DNA from: an uncultured Acetatifactor sp. | Lineage (GTDB): Bacteria; Bacillota; Clostridia; Lachnospirales; Lachnospiraceae | Assembly: GCA_947627115.1 (NCBI GenBank) | Contig: CANQUQ010000001.1 | Location: forward strand, 62,001-126,000 | DNA length: 64,000 bases | Direction: 5' to 3' | Shown here: positions 41,494-51,642 of the stretch, one piece after another | Layout: each line of letters begins with the position of its first letter | Position numbering within the stretch: the stretch's first letter is position 1 | The notes under the pieces: generated by a model | The model's database searches: none | What the model saw: only the letters and a program-made list of their open reading frames with translations | Told to the model about the DNA's origin: nothing | Position numbers and translations under genes: made by a program

Positions 41494-41940
41494 TTACGGT
41501 GATACCGCCTCGGCCTTCTCCGCAGCATCCGCGTCGGCGGTCTCCTCTGCGGCCGTATCGTCAGTACCCTTTTCTTCAGGCACATCCGCGATGTCATAGT
41601 TGCGCTTCATCTGTTCGTAGAGCATCTGCGCCAGTCCCAGATCGGACTGCTTTACGGTCATCTCAGCCACGCCCTGCACCATCTGATCCTTATAGAAATC
41701 CATCATCGTGGAGGTGTAATTTGAAGTCTCCTCGCCCTGGGGAAGCGTCTTTAACATCCCCTTGTACATCTGCTCCACGAAATATGCCTCAAACTGTTTG
41801 CAGGCATTCATCAGCTCGTCATCCGTAGCCTTGGAATAGTCTGCGTTCTCTAACCGGTCCTTTAACTTATTCACCGTCTGATCTGCGGCAGATGCGTATA
41901 TGTCACTGTACATGGAAGCAATATCGCTCATATCTACCAT
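41494..41940 (-). CDS. flgJ: FlgJ-type rod-binding protein without muramidase
   Basis: 148 residues from ATG 41938-41940 (AGGAGGATAACACT upstream). The rod-binding domain is clear: DDELMNACKQFEAYFVEQMYKGMLKTLP, TMMDFYKDQMVQGVAEMTVKQSDLGLAQMLYEQMKR. The muramidase half of proteobacterial FlgJ is absent, as is normal in Firmicutes. An acidic alanine-rich tail of about 35 residues (TDDTAAEETADADAAEKAE) ends the protein. It probably helps rod assembly with FlgF and FlgG, encoded just upstream. Confidence 0.92.
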   Translation of the reverse strand: MVDMSDIASMYSDIYASAADQTVNKLKDRLENADYSKATDDELMNACKQFEAYFVEQMYKGMLKTLPQGEETSNYTSTMMDFYKDQMVQGVAEMTVKQSDLGLAQMLYEQMKRNYDIADVPEEKGTDDTAAEETADADAAEKAEAVSP

Positions 41941-42019
41941 AGTGTTATCCTCCTGACCGGCGTTCCGGCTCACAGCCGCCCGGCATGAATTATTCTTCTC
42001 CCTCTATGTCCGACTGAAC

Positions 42020-42835
42020 TTAGCGGCGCAGGTTGTTGGCCTGCTGCAGCATTTCGTCGGATGCCTGAATGGCTTTGGAATTCATCTCGTAGGCGCGCTG
42101 TGCCACGATCATATTTACCATCTCGTCGGCCACCTGCACGTTGGAGCCTTCCAGATAGCCCTGGATCACCTGGCTCTTCTCAACGCCGGGGGTCGTTGCC
42201 TCGTTGATGGGCTGGCCGCTGGCTGCGCTCTGTGCAAAGAGACTGCCCTCCAGTCTCTCCAGTCCGTTGGGATTGTTGAACTGGAACACGCCGATAGTGA
42301 TGCCGAGAGACTGGGGATTGTTGTTCTCGTCGGGATAGCATACCTCCCCGTCCTTTGTCACGGTGACCTGGCTCAGAATATATTCGTCTCCCAGCACGAT
42401 GGGATTGCCGTCCACATCCAGGACAGGCTGGCCGTCCGTGCTGCACAGCATATTTCCGTTGGTGGCCAGAGACCAGAGCAGATTGCCGTTTCTGGTGTAA
42501 TATGTGTTGCCGTCCTGGCCCCGGACTGCAAAGAAGCCTTTGCCGTTGATGGCGAAGGAGGTCTCGCTCTCCGATGCGAGCATACTGCCCGTTCTGAATA
42601 TGGATGTAATGGATGAGTTCCGCGTACCCAGACCTACCTGGGCGCTGGTGGGCTTCCGGTCGCCGTTCGCCGTGGTCGTCCTGGTCTGAAGCGTCTGGAA
42701 CAACAGTGTCTTGAACTCGTTCACCTGCGTCTTGTAACCGTTGGTGTTGACATTTGACAAATTGTTGGCAATGGTATCCAGATTCACCTGCTGTGCGATC
42801 ATTCCCGTCGCAGCCGTCCATAAACTCCTAACCAT
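42020..42835 (-). CDS. flgG: Flagellar basal-body rod protein FlgG (FlhP)
   Basis: 271 residues. N-terminal RSLWTAATGMIAQQVNLDTIANNLSNVNTNGYK and C-terminal YLEGSNVQVADEMVNMIVAQRAYEMNSKAIQASDEML are the two coiled ends of flagellar axial proteins; the FINGKGFFAV-like centre (SFAINGKGFFAVRGQDG) is typical for FlgG. It forms the distal rod. AGGGAAGGTACAT precedes the ATG. It follows flgF, the order flhO-flhP behind mbl known in Bacillus. Confidence 0.95.
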   Translation of the reverse strand: MVRSLWTAATGMIAQQVNLDTIANNLSNVNTNGYKTQVNEFKTLLFQTLQTRTTTANGDRKPTSAQVGLGTRNSSITSIFRTGSMLASESETSFAINGKGFFAVRGQDGNTYYTRNGNLLWSLATNGNMLCSTDGQPVLDVDGNPIVLGDEYILSQVTVTKDGEVCYPDENNNPQSLGITIGVFQFNNPNGLERLEGSLFAQSAASGQPINEATTPGVEKSQVIQGYLEGSNVQVADEMVNMIVAQRAYEMNSKAIQASDEMLQQANNLRR

Positions 42836-42929
42836 ATGTACCTTCCCTTCTTCCTGTGAGCTTTATTTTCATTTAAGGCATATGTGCCGCCCGTCTATCC
42901 CGCTGCCGGCACTGCCGTCTGTCTCTCAA

Positions 42930-43709
42930 TTACTGCACCCTGCCCAACTGGGTCACGGCTATCTCCAGCGTGCTGTCCAGGGTCTGAATGACCTTCTGGT
43001 TGCTCTCATAGCCTCTGGTGACCGCGATCAGGTTCACCATCTCAGACACCACCTGCACATTGGCCATCTCCAGATATCCCGAATGGATCACTCCGTCGGC
43101 GGGAGTATAAGTGGCGCCCTCTATGGGACGGTAGTAGCTCTCACCGTATTTCTCCAGATAATTGTAATCTTCAAAATCCGCAAGCTGAATGGTGGCAACG
43201 GCTTCGCCGTTCTGATAGATCGTGCCGTTCGTATCGATCGTGGAATCGGTCAGGGTATCCAACTGGATCCGGCGGTTGTTCACATCCAGAACATAGTCGC
43301 CCTCGGTGGTCACCAGGAAACCTTCTCTGGTCAGTGTGAACTGGCCGGCCCGCGTGTACATGGTAGATGTCTCTCCGGCTTTGTTGGTAAACTCTGTCAC
43401 AAAAAATCCGTTCCCCGAAATGGCCAGATCATAGGTATTGTCGGTAATACGGTAGCTGCCCTGGGTAAAGTCCGTGTAGTTCTCCCCGATCTTCACACCG
43501 GGATTGTCGTAGCCCAAAGGCCGGACATTGGCCAGTCCCACAGAGGCGTCCTTGATCTTCAGCGCCAGAATATCTCCGAACGCCTGACTCGTGGCGCCCT
43601 CCTTCTTATACCCGACAGTGGCGGCGTTCGCAAGGTTATTGGTCAGGGTGTCCATTCTGTGCTGCTCGTTGAGCATTCCTGTATATGCGGTATATAGCCC
43701 TTTTAACAT
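42930..43709 (-). CDS. flgF: Flagellar basal-body rod protein FlgF (FlhO)
   Basis: 259 residues. Starts LKGLYTAYTGMLNEQHRMDTLTNNLANAATVGYKKEG, with LAISGNGFFVTEF in the centre and SGYLEMANVQVVSEMVNLIAVTRGYESNQKVIQTLDSTLE at the end. It belongs to the same axial-protein family as the FlgG downstream but diverges in the middle. It is a proximal or adapter rod part. GGAAGGAGC precedes the ATG, 58 bases after mbl. Confidence 0.93.
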   Translation of the reverse strand: MLKGLYTAYTGMLNEQHRMDTLTNNLANAATVGYKKEGATSQAFGDILALKIKDASVGLANVRPLGYDNPGVKIGENYTDFTQGSYRITDNTYDLAISGNGFFVTEFTNKAGETSTMYTRAGQFTLTREGFLVTTEGDYVLDVNNRRIQLDTLTDSTIDTNGTIYQNGEAVATIQLADFEDYNYLEKYGESYYRPIEGATYTPADGVIHSGYLEMANVQVVSEMVNLIAVTRGYESNQKVIQTLDSTLEIAVTQLGRVQ

Positions 43710-43767
43710 CCGATGCTCCTTCCTGTCCGGCGCTTGGCCGGCAACTTATGTCTCACTGTAGGATCCG

Positions 43768-44763
43768 TCAGGTATTATCCTTGTAGTTGGAGAGGAATTC
43801 CACATATTTTCCGGTGCCGATGGCCACCGCCGTCATGGGATCCTCCGCTGTCATGGTGTTGATGCCGGTCTTGGCGGAGATCAGCTCCTCCAGACCGCGC
43901 AGCAGGCTTCCGCCTCCGGTGAGGACAATTCCCCTGTCCGCAATGTCGGCCGCCAGCTCAGGCGGCGTCTTCTCCAGCACGCTGTGAATGGTCTCCACGA
44001 TCTGTGCGGTAGTCTCCCGGAGAGCCTCCTCTGTTTCCTCGGAGGATACCTTGACCGTTTTGGGAAGTCCCGTCACCAGATTCCGCCCTCTCACGTCCAT
44101 GTAATCGACCTCGGCCCTCTTGTAAGCGGTACCGATCTTTATCTTCAGATCCTCTGCGGTCCTCTCACCGATCAGAAGATTATGTTTTTTCCTCATGTAG
44201 CGGACAATTGCCTCGTCGAAATCGTCGCCTGCGATCTTAATGGAAGCGCTGACCACCGTTCCCCCCAGGGAAATCACTGCAATATCGGATGTTCCGCCCC
44301 CAATGTCCACGATCATGTTGCCGCAGGGCTTGGAGATATCTATGCCTGCACCGATGGCAGCTGCGATAGGCTCCTCAATGATAGCCACCTCTCTGGCTCC
44401 TGCCTGATAAGTAGCGTCCTCCACCGCCTTTTTCTCCACCTCGGTGACGCCGCTGGGCACGCAGACCGCAATGCGGGGCTTTCGGAAGGTCCTTCTTCCC
44501 AGAGCTTTCTGAATAAAATACTTCATCATCTTCTCTGTCACGGTATAATTAGAAATCACGCCCTGGCGCAGAGGTCTCACCGCCACAATGTTGCCGGGCG
44601 TCCTGCCCAGCATCAGACGTGCATCCTCTCCAATGGCCTTAATCTTGTTAGTGTCTCTATCAAAAGCTACAACAGAGGGCTCCTTCAGCACGACTCCCTT
44701 TCCTCTGATGTAAACTAAAATGCTGGCTGTACCTAAGTCGATTCCTATATCCGTACACTGCAT
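43768..44763 (-). CDS. mbl: MreB/Mbl actin-like cell-shape protein
   Basis: 331 residues from ATG 44761-44763 (AAAGGGG upstream). Nucleotide-binding motifs of the actin fold are present: DIGIDLGTASILVY, GVISNYTVTEKMMKYF, CVPSGVTEVEKKAV, MIVDIGGGTSDIAVISLGG and GIVLTGGGSLLRGLEELI. It forms membrane-bound filaments that guide elongation of the side wall. I call it Mbl rather than MreB because mreC and mreD are absent and flgF/flgG follow, as after mbl in Bacillus. A longer start at 44820 would lie at the expected transcription start and is unlikely. Confidence 0.95.
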   Translation of the reverse strand: MQCTDIGIDLGTASILVYIRGKGVVLKEPSVVAFDRDTNKIKAIGEDARLMLGRTPGNIVAVRPLRQGVISNYTVTEKMMKYFIQKALGRRTFRKPRIAVCVPSGVTEVEKKAVEDATYQAGAREVAIIEEPIAAAIGAGIDISKPCGNMIVDIGGGTSDIAVISLGGTVVSASIKIAGDDFDEAIVRYMRKKHNLLIGERTAEDLKIKIGTAYKRAEVDYMDVRGRNLVTGLPKTVKVSSEETEEALRETTAQIVETIHSVLEKTPPELAADIADRGIVLTGGGSLLRGLEELISAKTGINTMTAEDPMTAVAIGTGKYVEFLSNYKDNT

Positions 44764-44825
44764 ATTACTGTACCCCTTTCTGATGGATTCGGTCCTCAAA
44801 ACATACTTTTGGTCATACATTACCT

Positions 44826-44831
44826 ATTATA
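44826..44831 (-). promoter_or_regulatory. -10 box of the mbl promoter
   Basis: A perfect TATAAT on the minus strand about 62 bases before the mbl ATG. The -35 position (44849-44854, TATGAA) falls inside the first of two 23-bp dyad repeats, so the promoter probably depends on, or is blocked by, a factor bound there. Confidence 0.65.
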
Positions 44832-44846
44832 ACCGAAATATTTCCA

Positions 44847-44893
44847 TTTTCATAGGGGGTAATGAAAATTTTTCATAGGGGGTAATGAAAATT
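44847..44893. repeat. Two tandem 23-bp dyad repeats upstream of mbl
   Basis: Two nearly identical units, 44847-44869 and 44870-44893, each with TTTTCAT-AGGGGGTA-ATGAAAA (7-base inverted arms around an 8-base centre). The spacing is about two helix turns. The first unit covers the -35 region of the mbl promoter. Confidence 0.85.
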
Positions 44894-44913
44894 TAATATT
44901 TATAATAAAACAC

Positions 44914-44947
44914 GGAGAACAGAACGGCTCCGTCCGTTCAATTCTCC
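44914..44947 (-). terminator. Terminator of the uvrBA operon
   Basis: The stem GGAGAA-TT-GAACGG / CCGTTC-TG-TTCTCC with a 6-base loop is followed on the minus strand by GTGTTTTATT. It lies 50 bases after the uvrA stop and just before the repeats upstream of mbl. Confidence 0.82.
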
Positions 44948-44995
44948 GCTTCCATGCCCTTGTGAATATATCATCGGCATATTGCCCCAAAATCT

Positions 44996-47884
44996 TTAGG
45001 GCTTTTCTGATATTTTTTCAGTGGAAGATCTTTTATTTTTCTCCAGCATCCTTTTCACATAGAGGCCGGTGTAGGACTTCCCGTTCTTTGCTATTTCCTC
45101 AGGAGTCCCCTGCGCAATGACCGTCCCGCCGCCGTCGCCGCCCTCAGGCCCCATGTCAATAATGTAGTCCGCCGTCTTGATCACATCCAGATTGTGCTCG
45201 ATGACTATCACCGTATTGCCGCTGTCCGCCAATCTGTGCAGAATTTCCACCAGTCTGTGCACGTCCGCAAAGTGCAGACCTGTAGTGGGCTCGTCCAGAA
45301 TGTAGATCGTCCTGCCCGTACTGCGCCTGGAAAGCTCCGTGGCCAGCTTGATGCGCTGGGCCTCGCCGCCGGACAGAGTGGTGGACGGCTGTCCCAGCTT
45401 TACATAGGAGAGGCCCACATCGTAAAGCGTTTCGATCTTTCTCCGTATGGAAGGCAGGTTCTCAAAAAAACCGTATGCCTCCTCCACCGTCATATCCAGC
45501 ACGTCAAAAATACTTTTCCCCTTGTACTTTACATCCAATGTCTCCCGGTTGTAGCGCTTGCCGCCGCAGACCTCGCAGGGCACATACACGTCCGGCAGAA
45601 AGTGCATCTCGATCTTGATGATCCCGTCGCCTCCGCAGGCTTCACAGCGGCCGCCCTTCACATTGAAGCTGAAACGGCCCTTGCCGTAGCCCCTGGCCTT
45701 GGCATCCGCAGTGGATGCGAACAGATCCCGGATCTGATCGAATACGCCCGTGTAGGTGGCAGGGTTGGAGCGGGGCGTGCGCCCGATAGGGGACTGATCG
45801 ATCGCAATCACCTTGTCAAGCTGCTCCAGCCCCTTGATATCCTTGTGCTTTCCGGGAATACATCTGGCGCGGTTCAGATCCCTCGCCAGATGCTTATACA
45901 GGATCTCGTTCACCAGAGAGCTCTTCCCCGATCCGGACACGCCGGTGACGCAGGTCATGACGCCCAGCGGGAAATCCACGTCGATATTTTTCAGATTGTT
46001 CTCCTGGGCGCCCAGCACCTTGATCCAGCCCGCAGGCTTTCGGCGCTCTTCGGGTACGGGAATCCTCCTTTTGCCGCTCAGATATTGCCCCGTGACCGAC
46101 TCCGGCGTCTGCATGATCTCCTGTGCGGTGCCGCAGGCGACCACCTCGCCTCCATGAGAACCCGCGCCGGGTCCGATATCCACCACATAGTCGGCCGCCA
46201 GCATGGTATCCTCGTCATGCTCTACCACGATCAGGGTATTCCCCAGATCGCGCAGGCTCTTTAAGGTGTTCAGAAGCTTGTCATTGTCCCGCTGGTGCAG
46301 GCCGATACTGGGCTCGTCCAGAATGTAACAGACGCCCACCAGCCCGGAACCGATCTGAGTCGCCAGGCGGATCCTCTGGGCTTCGCCGCCGGAAAGCGTT
46401 CCCGTGGCTCTGGACAGCGACAGATAGTCCAGGCCCACATCCACCAGAAAGCCTACCCTGGCTTTGATCTCCTTCAGGATCTGTCTGCCGATCAGGAGCT
46501 GCTGATGAGTCAGATCCATATTCTGCAGGAATCCGCTCAGATCCTTGACGGACATGGATGTGATCTCATAAATATTCTTATCGCAGACGGTGACCGCCAG
46601 GGACTCCTTTTTCAGACGCATGCCGCCGCATTCCTTACAGGGCGTGATACGCATGAAGGTCTCATACTCCTGCTTCATGGTGTCGGAAAAAGTCTCCTTA
46701 TATTTTCTCTCCACGTTGCGGATCAATCCCTCAAAGGCCACGGGGTAGACTCCCCGGCCCCGCTGCCCTTGATAGTGAACCTCCACCTCCTTCCCCTCGG
46801 TGCCGTGGAGCAGGATTTTCTTGATCTTCTCCGGATACTTTTCAAAGGGCGTATCCAGGTCGAAGCGGTACTCCCTGCAGAGCGCCTGAAGAACTGCATT
46901 CGTAAAGCTGGTCTTGTCCATACAGGACTGCCATCCTATGACTGTGATCGCGCCCTCGTTAATGCTCAGGCTCTGATCCGGGATCATCAGATCCACATCG
47001 AACTCCATCTTATATCCCAGGCCAAAGCACACCGGACAGGCGCCAAAGGGATTGTTGAAGGAAAAGCTTCTGGGCTCGATCTCACTGATCCCTATGCCGC
47101 AGTCGGGACAGGAGAAGCTCTGGCTGAAGGTCAGAGGCTCCCCGTCGATCACGTCCACCACCAGCAGACCTTCCGCCAGGTTCAGCACATTTTCAACGGA
47201 ATCTGCCAGACGGCGCTCTATCCCCGCCTTAACCACGAGGCGGTCCACCACGATATCGATGTTGTGCTTCACATTCTTATCCAGGAAAATATCCTCGGTC
47301 AGCTCATACATGCTTCCGTCCACGCGCACGCGCACATAACCGCTTCTCTTTGCACGGTCCAGCACCTTCGCGTGCTCGCCCTTCCTGCCTCTGACCACCG
47401 GTGCCAGCAGCTGGATCCGGGTGCCCTCCCGCAGCGACATGATCTGATCTACCATTTGATCCACGGTCTGCCTTGCGATTTCGCGTCCGCATTTGGGACA
47501 ATGGGGAATGCCGATCCTGGCATAGAGCAGGCGGAAATAATCGTAGATCTCCGTCACCGTTCCCACTGTGGACCGGGGATTGCGGTTCGTCGATTTCTGG
47601 TCGATGGAAATGGCGGGCGACAGCCCCTCGATCTTCTCCACATTCGGCTTCTCCATCTGTCCCAGGAACATTCTCGCATAGGAGGACAGCGACTCCATAT
47701 ATCGCCTTTGTCCCTCCGCGTAGATCGTATCGAATGCCAGAGAAGATTTTCCGGAGCCCGACATGCCTGTCAGAACTACCAGCTCATTTCTGGGAATGTC
47801 AACGTCTATATTTTTCAGATTGTGCTCCTGTGCGCCCCTGATCTTAATGTATTCCTTTGGCCGCATCCTTTTTATTTCTTCCAT
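44996..47884 (-). CDS. uvrA: Excinuclease ABC subunit A
   Basis: 962 residues, full length. Two ABC ATPase halves: Walker [14 protein letters not shown] near residue 40 and [13 protein letters not shown] near 655, signatures LSGGEAQRI in both halves, and zinc-binding sets ([31 protein letters not shown]). It recognises damaged DNA and loads UvrB. The start overlaps the 3' end of uvrB by 13 bases, with GGGAGAGAG upstream. A terminator follows. Confidence 0.98.
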   Translation of the reverse strand: MEEIKRMRPKEYIKIRGAQEHNLKNIDVDIPRNELVVLTGMSGSGKSSLAFDTIYAEGQRRYMESLSSYARMFLGQMEKPNVEKIEGLSPAISIDQKSTNRNPRSTVGTVTEIYDYFRLLYARIGIPHCPKCGREIARQTVDQMVDQIMSLREGTRIQLLAPVVRGRKGEHAKVLDRAKRSGYVRVRVDGSMYELTEDIFLDKNVKHNIDIVVDRLVVKAGIERRLADSVENVLNLAEGLLVVDVIDGEPLTFSQSFSCPDCGIGISEIEPRSFSFNNPFGACPVCFGLGYKMEFDVDLMIPDQSLSINEGAITVIGWQSCMDKTSFTNAVLQALCREYRFDLDTPFEKYPEKIKKILLHGTEGKEVEVHYQGQRGRGVYPVAFEGLIRNVERKYKETFSDTMKQEYETFMRITPCKECGGMRLKKESLAVTVCDKNIYEITSMSVKDLSGFLQNMDLTHQQLLIGRQILKEIKARVGFLVDVGLDYLSLSRATGTLSGGEAQRIRLATQIGSGLVGVCYILDEPSIGLHQRDNDKLLNTLKSLRDLGNTLIVVEHDEDTMLAADYVVDIGPGAGSHGGEVVACGTAQEIMQTPESVTGQYLSGKRRIPVPEERRKPAGWIKVLGAQENNLKNIDVDFPLGVMTCVTGVSGSGKSSLVNEILYKHLARDLNRARCIPGKHKDIKGLEQLDKVIAIDQSPIGRTPRSNPATYTGVFDQIRDLFASTADAKARGYGKGRFSFNVKGGRCEACGGDGIIKIEMHFLPDVYVPCEVCGGKRYNRETLDVKYKGKSIFDVLDMTVEEAYGFFENLPSIRRKIETLYDVGLSYVKLGQPSTTLSGGEAQRIKLATELSRRSTGRTIYILDEPTTGLHFADVHRLVEILHRLADSGNTVIVIEHNLDVIKTADYIIDMGPEGGDGGGTVIAQGTPEEIAKNGKSYTGLYVKRMLEKNKRSSTEKISEKP

Positions 47885-49899
47885 GCTGTCTCTCTCCCGT
47901 GACCGTCTTCATCCTTGTCGAAATCCCGCAATTTCTCCTTCAGCTCTATCATTTTATCCCGAAGCTGCGCAGCCGCCTCAAAGTTCAGATCCGCTGCGGC
48001 CCGCTGCATTTTCTTCTGGACCTCCGCAATCAGCTTTTCCAGCTCCTTGCGGCTCATGGATTCGGGATCCTTTTCGAACTGCAGCTCCTCTTTGGCGATG
48101 ACCTTTGAAATGCTGATCAGATCTCTGACGGCCTTTCGGATGGTCTGCGGGGTAATACCGTGTTCCGCGTTGTATTTCATCTGAATTTCCCGGCGGCGGT
48201 TGGTCTCATCCAATGCAGTCTGCATGGACTCTGTCACCGTGTCGGCGTACATGATCACATGGCCGTCCGCGTTTCTGGCCGCGCGGCCGATCGTCTGTAT
48301 CAGGGAGGTGCTGCTCCTCAGAAAGCCCTCCTTGTCCGCATCCAGAATCGCTACCAGAGATATCTCCGGAATATCAAGTCCCTCTCGGAGCAGATTGATG
48401 CCCACCAGTACGTCGAACACATCCAGACGCATGTCGCGGATGATTTCAGACCGCTCCAGAGTGTCGATATCAGAGTGAAGATACTTGACCCGGATGCCGA
48501 CCTCCCTCATATAGTCTGTCAGATCCTCCGCCATCCGCTTGGTAAGAGTAGTGACCAATACCTTGTTGTGCTTTTCCGTCTCTCTGTTCACGGCCGCGAT
48601 CAGATCGTCGATCTGCCCTTCCACGGGCCTCACATCCACCTCCGGATCCAGCAGGCCGGTGGGCCTGATGATCTGCTCCGTGCGCAGCAGCTCATGCTCC
48701 GCCTCATAGTCGGACGGCGTAGCCGACACGAACAGCATCTGATCGATGTGCGATTCAAACTCCTCAAAGTTCAGGGGGCGGTTATCCAATGCCGACGGCA
48801 GCCGGAATCCGTAGTCCACCAAGGTGGTCTTGCGGGATCTGTCCCCGGAATACATGCCGCGGATCTGCGGAATGGTCATGTGCGATTCGTCGATGATGAT
48901 CAGATAATCGTCCGGGAAAAAGTCCATCAGCGTCATGGGCGGCGCTCCCGGCGGCATCCCGGTCAGATGTCTGGAATAGTTCTCAATGCCGGAGCAGAAA
49001 CCGGTCTCACGCAGCATCTCCACGTCGAAGTTGGTCCTCTCCGCAATGCGCTGTGCCTCGATCAGCTTGTCCTCGCTCTTGAAAAAGCGGACCCGCTCCT
49101 CCAGCTCCTCCCCGATGCTGTCACAGGCTGCCCTGATCTTGTCCTGGGAGACCACATAGTGGGAGGCGGGGAAAATGGCAATATGGTTCAATGTGGCGTG
49201 TACCTTGCCGGACAGCGGCTCCACCTCCGTGATCCGGTCGATCTCGTCACCGAAAAATTCTATCCTGATAAAATAGTCGCCGCCCTGAGCGGGATATACC
49301 TCGATCACGTCGCCGTGGACCCGGAAGCATCCGCGCTGCATGTCGGTCTCGTTCCTGGTATACTGAATGTCCACCAGCTCCCGCAATACCCTGTCCCGGT
49401 CCTTGACCATTCCCGGACGCAGGGACACGACCATGTCCTGATATTCGTCGGGACTGCCCAGTCCGTAGATGCAGGATACGCTGGCCACCACTACCACATC
49501 CCGCCGCTCCGTCAGCGAGGCGGTGGCGGACAGCCGCAGCTTGTCGATCTCATCGTTGATGGAAGAGTCCTTGGCAATATAGGTGTCTGAGGACGGCACA
49601 TAGGCCTCCGGCTGGTAGTAATCGTAGTAGCTGACAAAATACTCCACCGCATTCTCAGGAAAAAATTCCTTGAACTCGCCGTACAATTGTCCGGCAAGGG
49701 TCTTATTGTGGGCTATCACCAGAGTGGGCTTATTCAGGGCCTGAATGACATTCGCCATGGTAAAGGTCTTGCCTGAGCCCGTCACCCCCAGGAGAGTCTG
49801 GAACTGATTCCCCTCCCGGAACCCCTTGACCAGCTCGGCGATGGCCTGGGGCTGATCTCCGGTGGGCTGATAATCGGAATGCAGTACAAAATGATCCAC
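47872..49899 (-). CDS. uvrB: Excinuclease ABC subunit B
   Basis: 675 residues. Walker [17 protein letters not shown] near residue 38, the beta-hairpin region [14 protein letters not shown] near 89, DESH near 338, helicase motifs ([12 protein letters not shown] near 540) and a C-terminal UVR motif ([32 protein letters not shown]). It verifies damage and recruits UvrC. It is the first gene of uvrBA and has a LexA-type box and an extended -10 promoter upstream. Confidence 0.98.
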   Translation of the reverse strand: MDHFVLHSDYQPTGDQPQAIAELVKGFREGNQFQTLLGVTGSGKTFTMANVIQALNKPTLVIAHNKTLAGQLYGEFKEFFPENAVEYFVSYYDYYQPEAYVPSSDTYIAKDSSINDEIDKLRLSATASLTERRDVVVVASVSCIYGLGSPDEYQDMVVSLRPGMVKDRDRVLRELVDIQYTRNETDMQRGCFRVHGDVIEVYPAQGGDYFIRIEFFGDEIDRITEVEPLSGKVHATLNHIAIFPASHYVVSQDKIRAACDSIGEELEERVRFFKSEDKLIEAQRIAERTNFDVEMLRETGFCSGIENYSRHLTGMPPGAPPMTLMDFFPDDYLIIIDESHMTIPQIRGMYSGDRSRKTTLVDYGFRLPSALDNRPLNFEEFESHIDQMLFVSATPSDYEAEHELLRTEQIIRPTGLLDPEVDVRPVEGQIDDLIAAVNRETEKHNKVLVTTLTKRMAEDLTDYMREVGIRVKYLHSDIDTLERSEIIRDMRLDVFDVLVGINLLREGLDIPEISLVAILDADKEGFLRSSTSLIQTIGRAARNADGHVIMYADTVTESMQTALDETNRRREIQMKYNAEHGITPQTIRKAVRDLISISKVIAKEELQFEKDPESMSRKELEKLIAEVQKKMQRAAADLNFEAAAQLRDKMIELKEKLRDFDKDEDGHGRETAWKK

Positions 49900-49935
49900 G
49901 GTCTCTCTCCTCTCTGAACAGCTATTCTATCCAAC

Positions 49936-49944
49936 AGTATATCA
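49936..49944 (-). promoter_or_regulatory. Promoter of uvrBA
   Basis: TGA-TATACT, an extended -10 on the minus strand, about 37 bases before the uvrB ATG. The -35 (TGTACT, 49959-49964) is 17 bases upstream and lies in one arm of the palindrome that holds the LexA-type box. Confidence 0.65.
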
Positions 49945-49958
49945 AAATATAAACAAGA

Positions 49959-49992
49959 AGTACAGAACAAAATCGAACTTTTGTTCTGTACT
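49959..49992 (-). terminator. 14-bp perfect palindrome between cotH and uvrB
   Basis: Arms 49959-49972 and 49979-49992 (AGTACAGAACAAAA and its complement) around a 6-base loop. In an RNA entering from upstream it would form a hairpin followed by T-rich sequence (TTCTTGTTTATATTTT) on the minus strand. It would stop minus-strand transcription only from the right, and no minus gene lies to its right before uvrB; cotH lies right of it and reads toward it. So it can serve as the cotH terminator and, at the same time, carries the LexA-type box. Confidence 0.65.
49974..49987. promoter_or_regulatory. LexA (SOS) box of uvrBA
   Basis: CGAACTTTTGTTCT, with a perfect GAAC-N4-GTTC core on both strands, as in Firmicute SOS boxes. 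It lies directly upstream of the -35 of uvrBA, an operon known to be LexA-controlled in related bacteria. Confidence 0.75.
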
Positions 49993-50009
49993 CATGGACG
50001 GTCAGCTGC

Positions 50010-51638
50010 TCAGGGCCATGTAAAATAATGGTCCAGCCACTTCATCCTCTCCGTCTGATATTCCCGGATCTCTTTGATATCCGCAGACATTTTGTAGTCG
50101 GGCCACCGCTTATTCTCTCTGGCCACGGCGCCGGAGCTCACAATATAATTGATATTGTCATCCAGCAATTTCAGAATGTTTTCCGTGGACAGAAAGGAGG
50201 ATCTGCATTCCCTCCAGCGGGCCCGGATAAGGGGATCCACCGAATCGGGATCAATCTTCCGCAGATAAGGAATCGCCCTCTCCTCGTACACACAATTCAC
50301 ATCATCGCTAAAGCTGCCGTCGAACAGCTCTCCGAAGGTAATATCCAGATCCCACGGGATCTGCCGCATGGTATAGCTGCCGTCCTGATCCACATCGGCC
50401 ACAAAATAAACGTTCTTAAAATAGTTGTCGCTGCCGCTGACAGCCATGTTGAACAGATGCATGTCCACGGTGTTCGGAAGGTTCAGTTTATCCTCCTCCC
50501 CTCCCACAGGGCTCCTGGAACGGTAAAAGGTATTCAGATAATCCCGCATGGGATACCAATCCTTTTCATAATCCGCGATAATGTCCGGATAGCGGATACG
50601 TATAAAACTCCCTACTCTCCACCCTTGGTCCGCGGCATACTTAAGATCCGCATCCTCAGGAATGATCCAGTCAGTGGTCTTATAGAGGACATCGTTTTCG
50701 TCAAGACCCAGCTTTTTTTCATCCACCGGCTCCACCAGGCCGTATATGCCTATATAGTCGTTGTCCAAAAGCAGCTCCACATATTCCATCCGCGGGCCGG
50801 GCTGACTGACATCGGCATTGCTCCGGTCGAACATTTCCCAGATCTGGCAGGCGGTCTTCTCCCGCACCTTGCTGGTATCCGCCACCATGCCCTTCAGCTT
50901 CCATTTATTGTCCTCGCGCATTCCCAGCAGAGAGGCGTTCAGCTTCTCTCCCTCGGCGTCCAGCAGCCCCAGTGAGTAGCTTTTCTTTTCAAAATACGAG
51001 CTGGATTTCCCTCTCAGATAATACTTTACCGAAGTCTCTGTGATCTCGTATTGGTCTACTCCTACATTCGGATTGAAGAGCTGCATCCTGCCGTACCAGA
51101 TAATACCGGGATCAAAATAATAACGGTCCGGATCCGTCTCCGGATTCCCCAGATCCTGCGGCTCCTCCCTCTCGGTCGTGAGGGTCATGACCGGCATTCC
51201 GCTCACGGTCAGCTTCAGCTCATAATAGCTGTCCTCTTTCACCATCCACAGCTTAAAGATATGATTTTTCCGGATGCTGCCGGCCTTGTCTGCCCATGCC
51301 TCATCCGGAAGAGTACACAAAAAAATATCTCTTGAGCCGGTGGAAAGCTCTCCGACCCATTCCTGCACATCCGCGTCCTGAGAGAGGTACAGGGTCCCGT
51401 CTGAGCTGTACGGGACTAACGTCTCCTCAAAATAAATACCGGGATTGCACTTCGAGGTGAGTTTTTTTCTGCCCTCCAAAAAATCCAGATCCTCCACGAC
51501 CGGGATATTCATGATCTTGTACGTAAAGGGTACGGGCACGCGGTTATCCAGATAAATTTCATAACAGCAGAAGCCGACCGACAGCAATACCAGCACAACA
51601 CTGCCCGTCAGCAGCAGCTTCATTTTCAGTCTTCTCAT
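50010..51638 (-). CDS. CotH-type protein kinase, membrane anchored
   Basis: 542 residues with one N-terminal membrane anchor (LLLTGSVVLVLLSVGFCCYE) and an outer part. The N-terminal 200 residues are a separate domain; the CotH domain follows: YYLRGKSSSYFEKKSYSLGL, LLGMREDNKWKLKG, MEYVELLLDNDYIGIYGLVEP, DMHLFNMAVSGSDNYFKNVYF and the catalytic-type IPWDLDITFGE. CotH proteins are atypical kinases that phosphorylate secreted or coat proteins. It starts four bases after the DUF4956 gene and is third in a VTC-DUF4956-CotH trio. Substrates are unknown here. Confidence 0.92.
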   Translation of the reverse strand: MRRLKMKLLLTGSVVLVLLSVGFCCYEIYLDNRVPVPFTYKIMNIPVVEDLDFLEGRKKLTSKCNPGIYFEETLVPYSSDGTLYLSQDADVQEWVGELSTGSRDIFLCTLPDEAWADKAGSIRKNHIFKLWMVKEDSYYELKLTVSGMPVMTLTTEREEPQDLGNPETDPDRYYFDPGIIWYGRMQLFNPNVGVDQYEITETSVKYYLRGKSSSYFEKKSYSLGLLDAEGEKLNASLLGMREDNKWKLKGMVADTSKVREKTACQIWEMFDRSNADVSQPGPRMEYVELLLDNDYIGIYGLVEPVDEKKLGLDENDVLYKTTDWIIPEDADLKYAADQGWRVGSFIRIRYPDIIADYEKDWYPMRDYLNTFYRSRSPVGGEEDKLNLPNTVDMHLFNMAVSGSDNYFKNVYFVADVDQDGSYTMRQIPWDLDITFGELFDGSFSDDVNCVYEERAIPYLRKIDPDSVDPLIRARWRECRSSFLSTENILKLLDDNINYIVSSGAVARENKRWPDYKMSADIKEIREYQTERMKWLDHYFTWP

Positions 51639-51642
51639 AGGA

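Noticed and set aside
43768..44995. spoIIID upstream of mbl, as in Bacillus
   Set aside because: The gap to uvrA contains only repeats and a terminator; there is no open frame for SpoIIID.
46295..47902. Plus-strand open frame of 535 codons across uvrA
   Set aside because: Antisense shadow of uvrA with no recognisable motif; a similar one lies over uvrB at 48160-49590.
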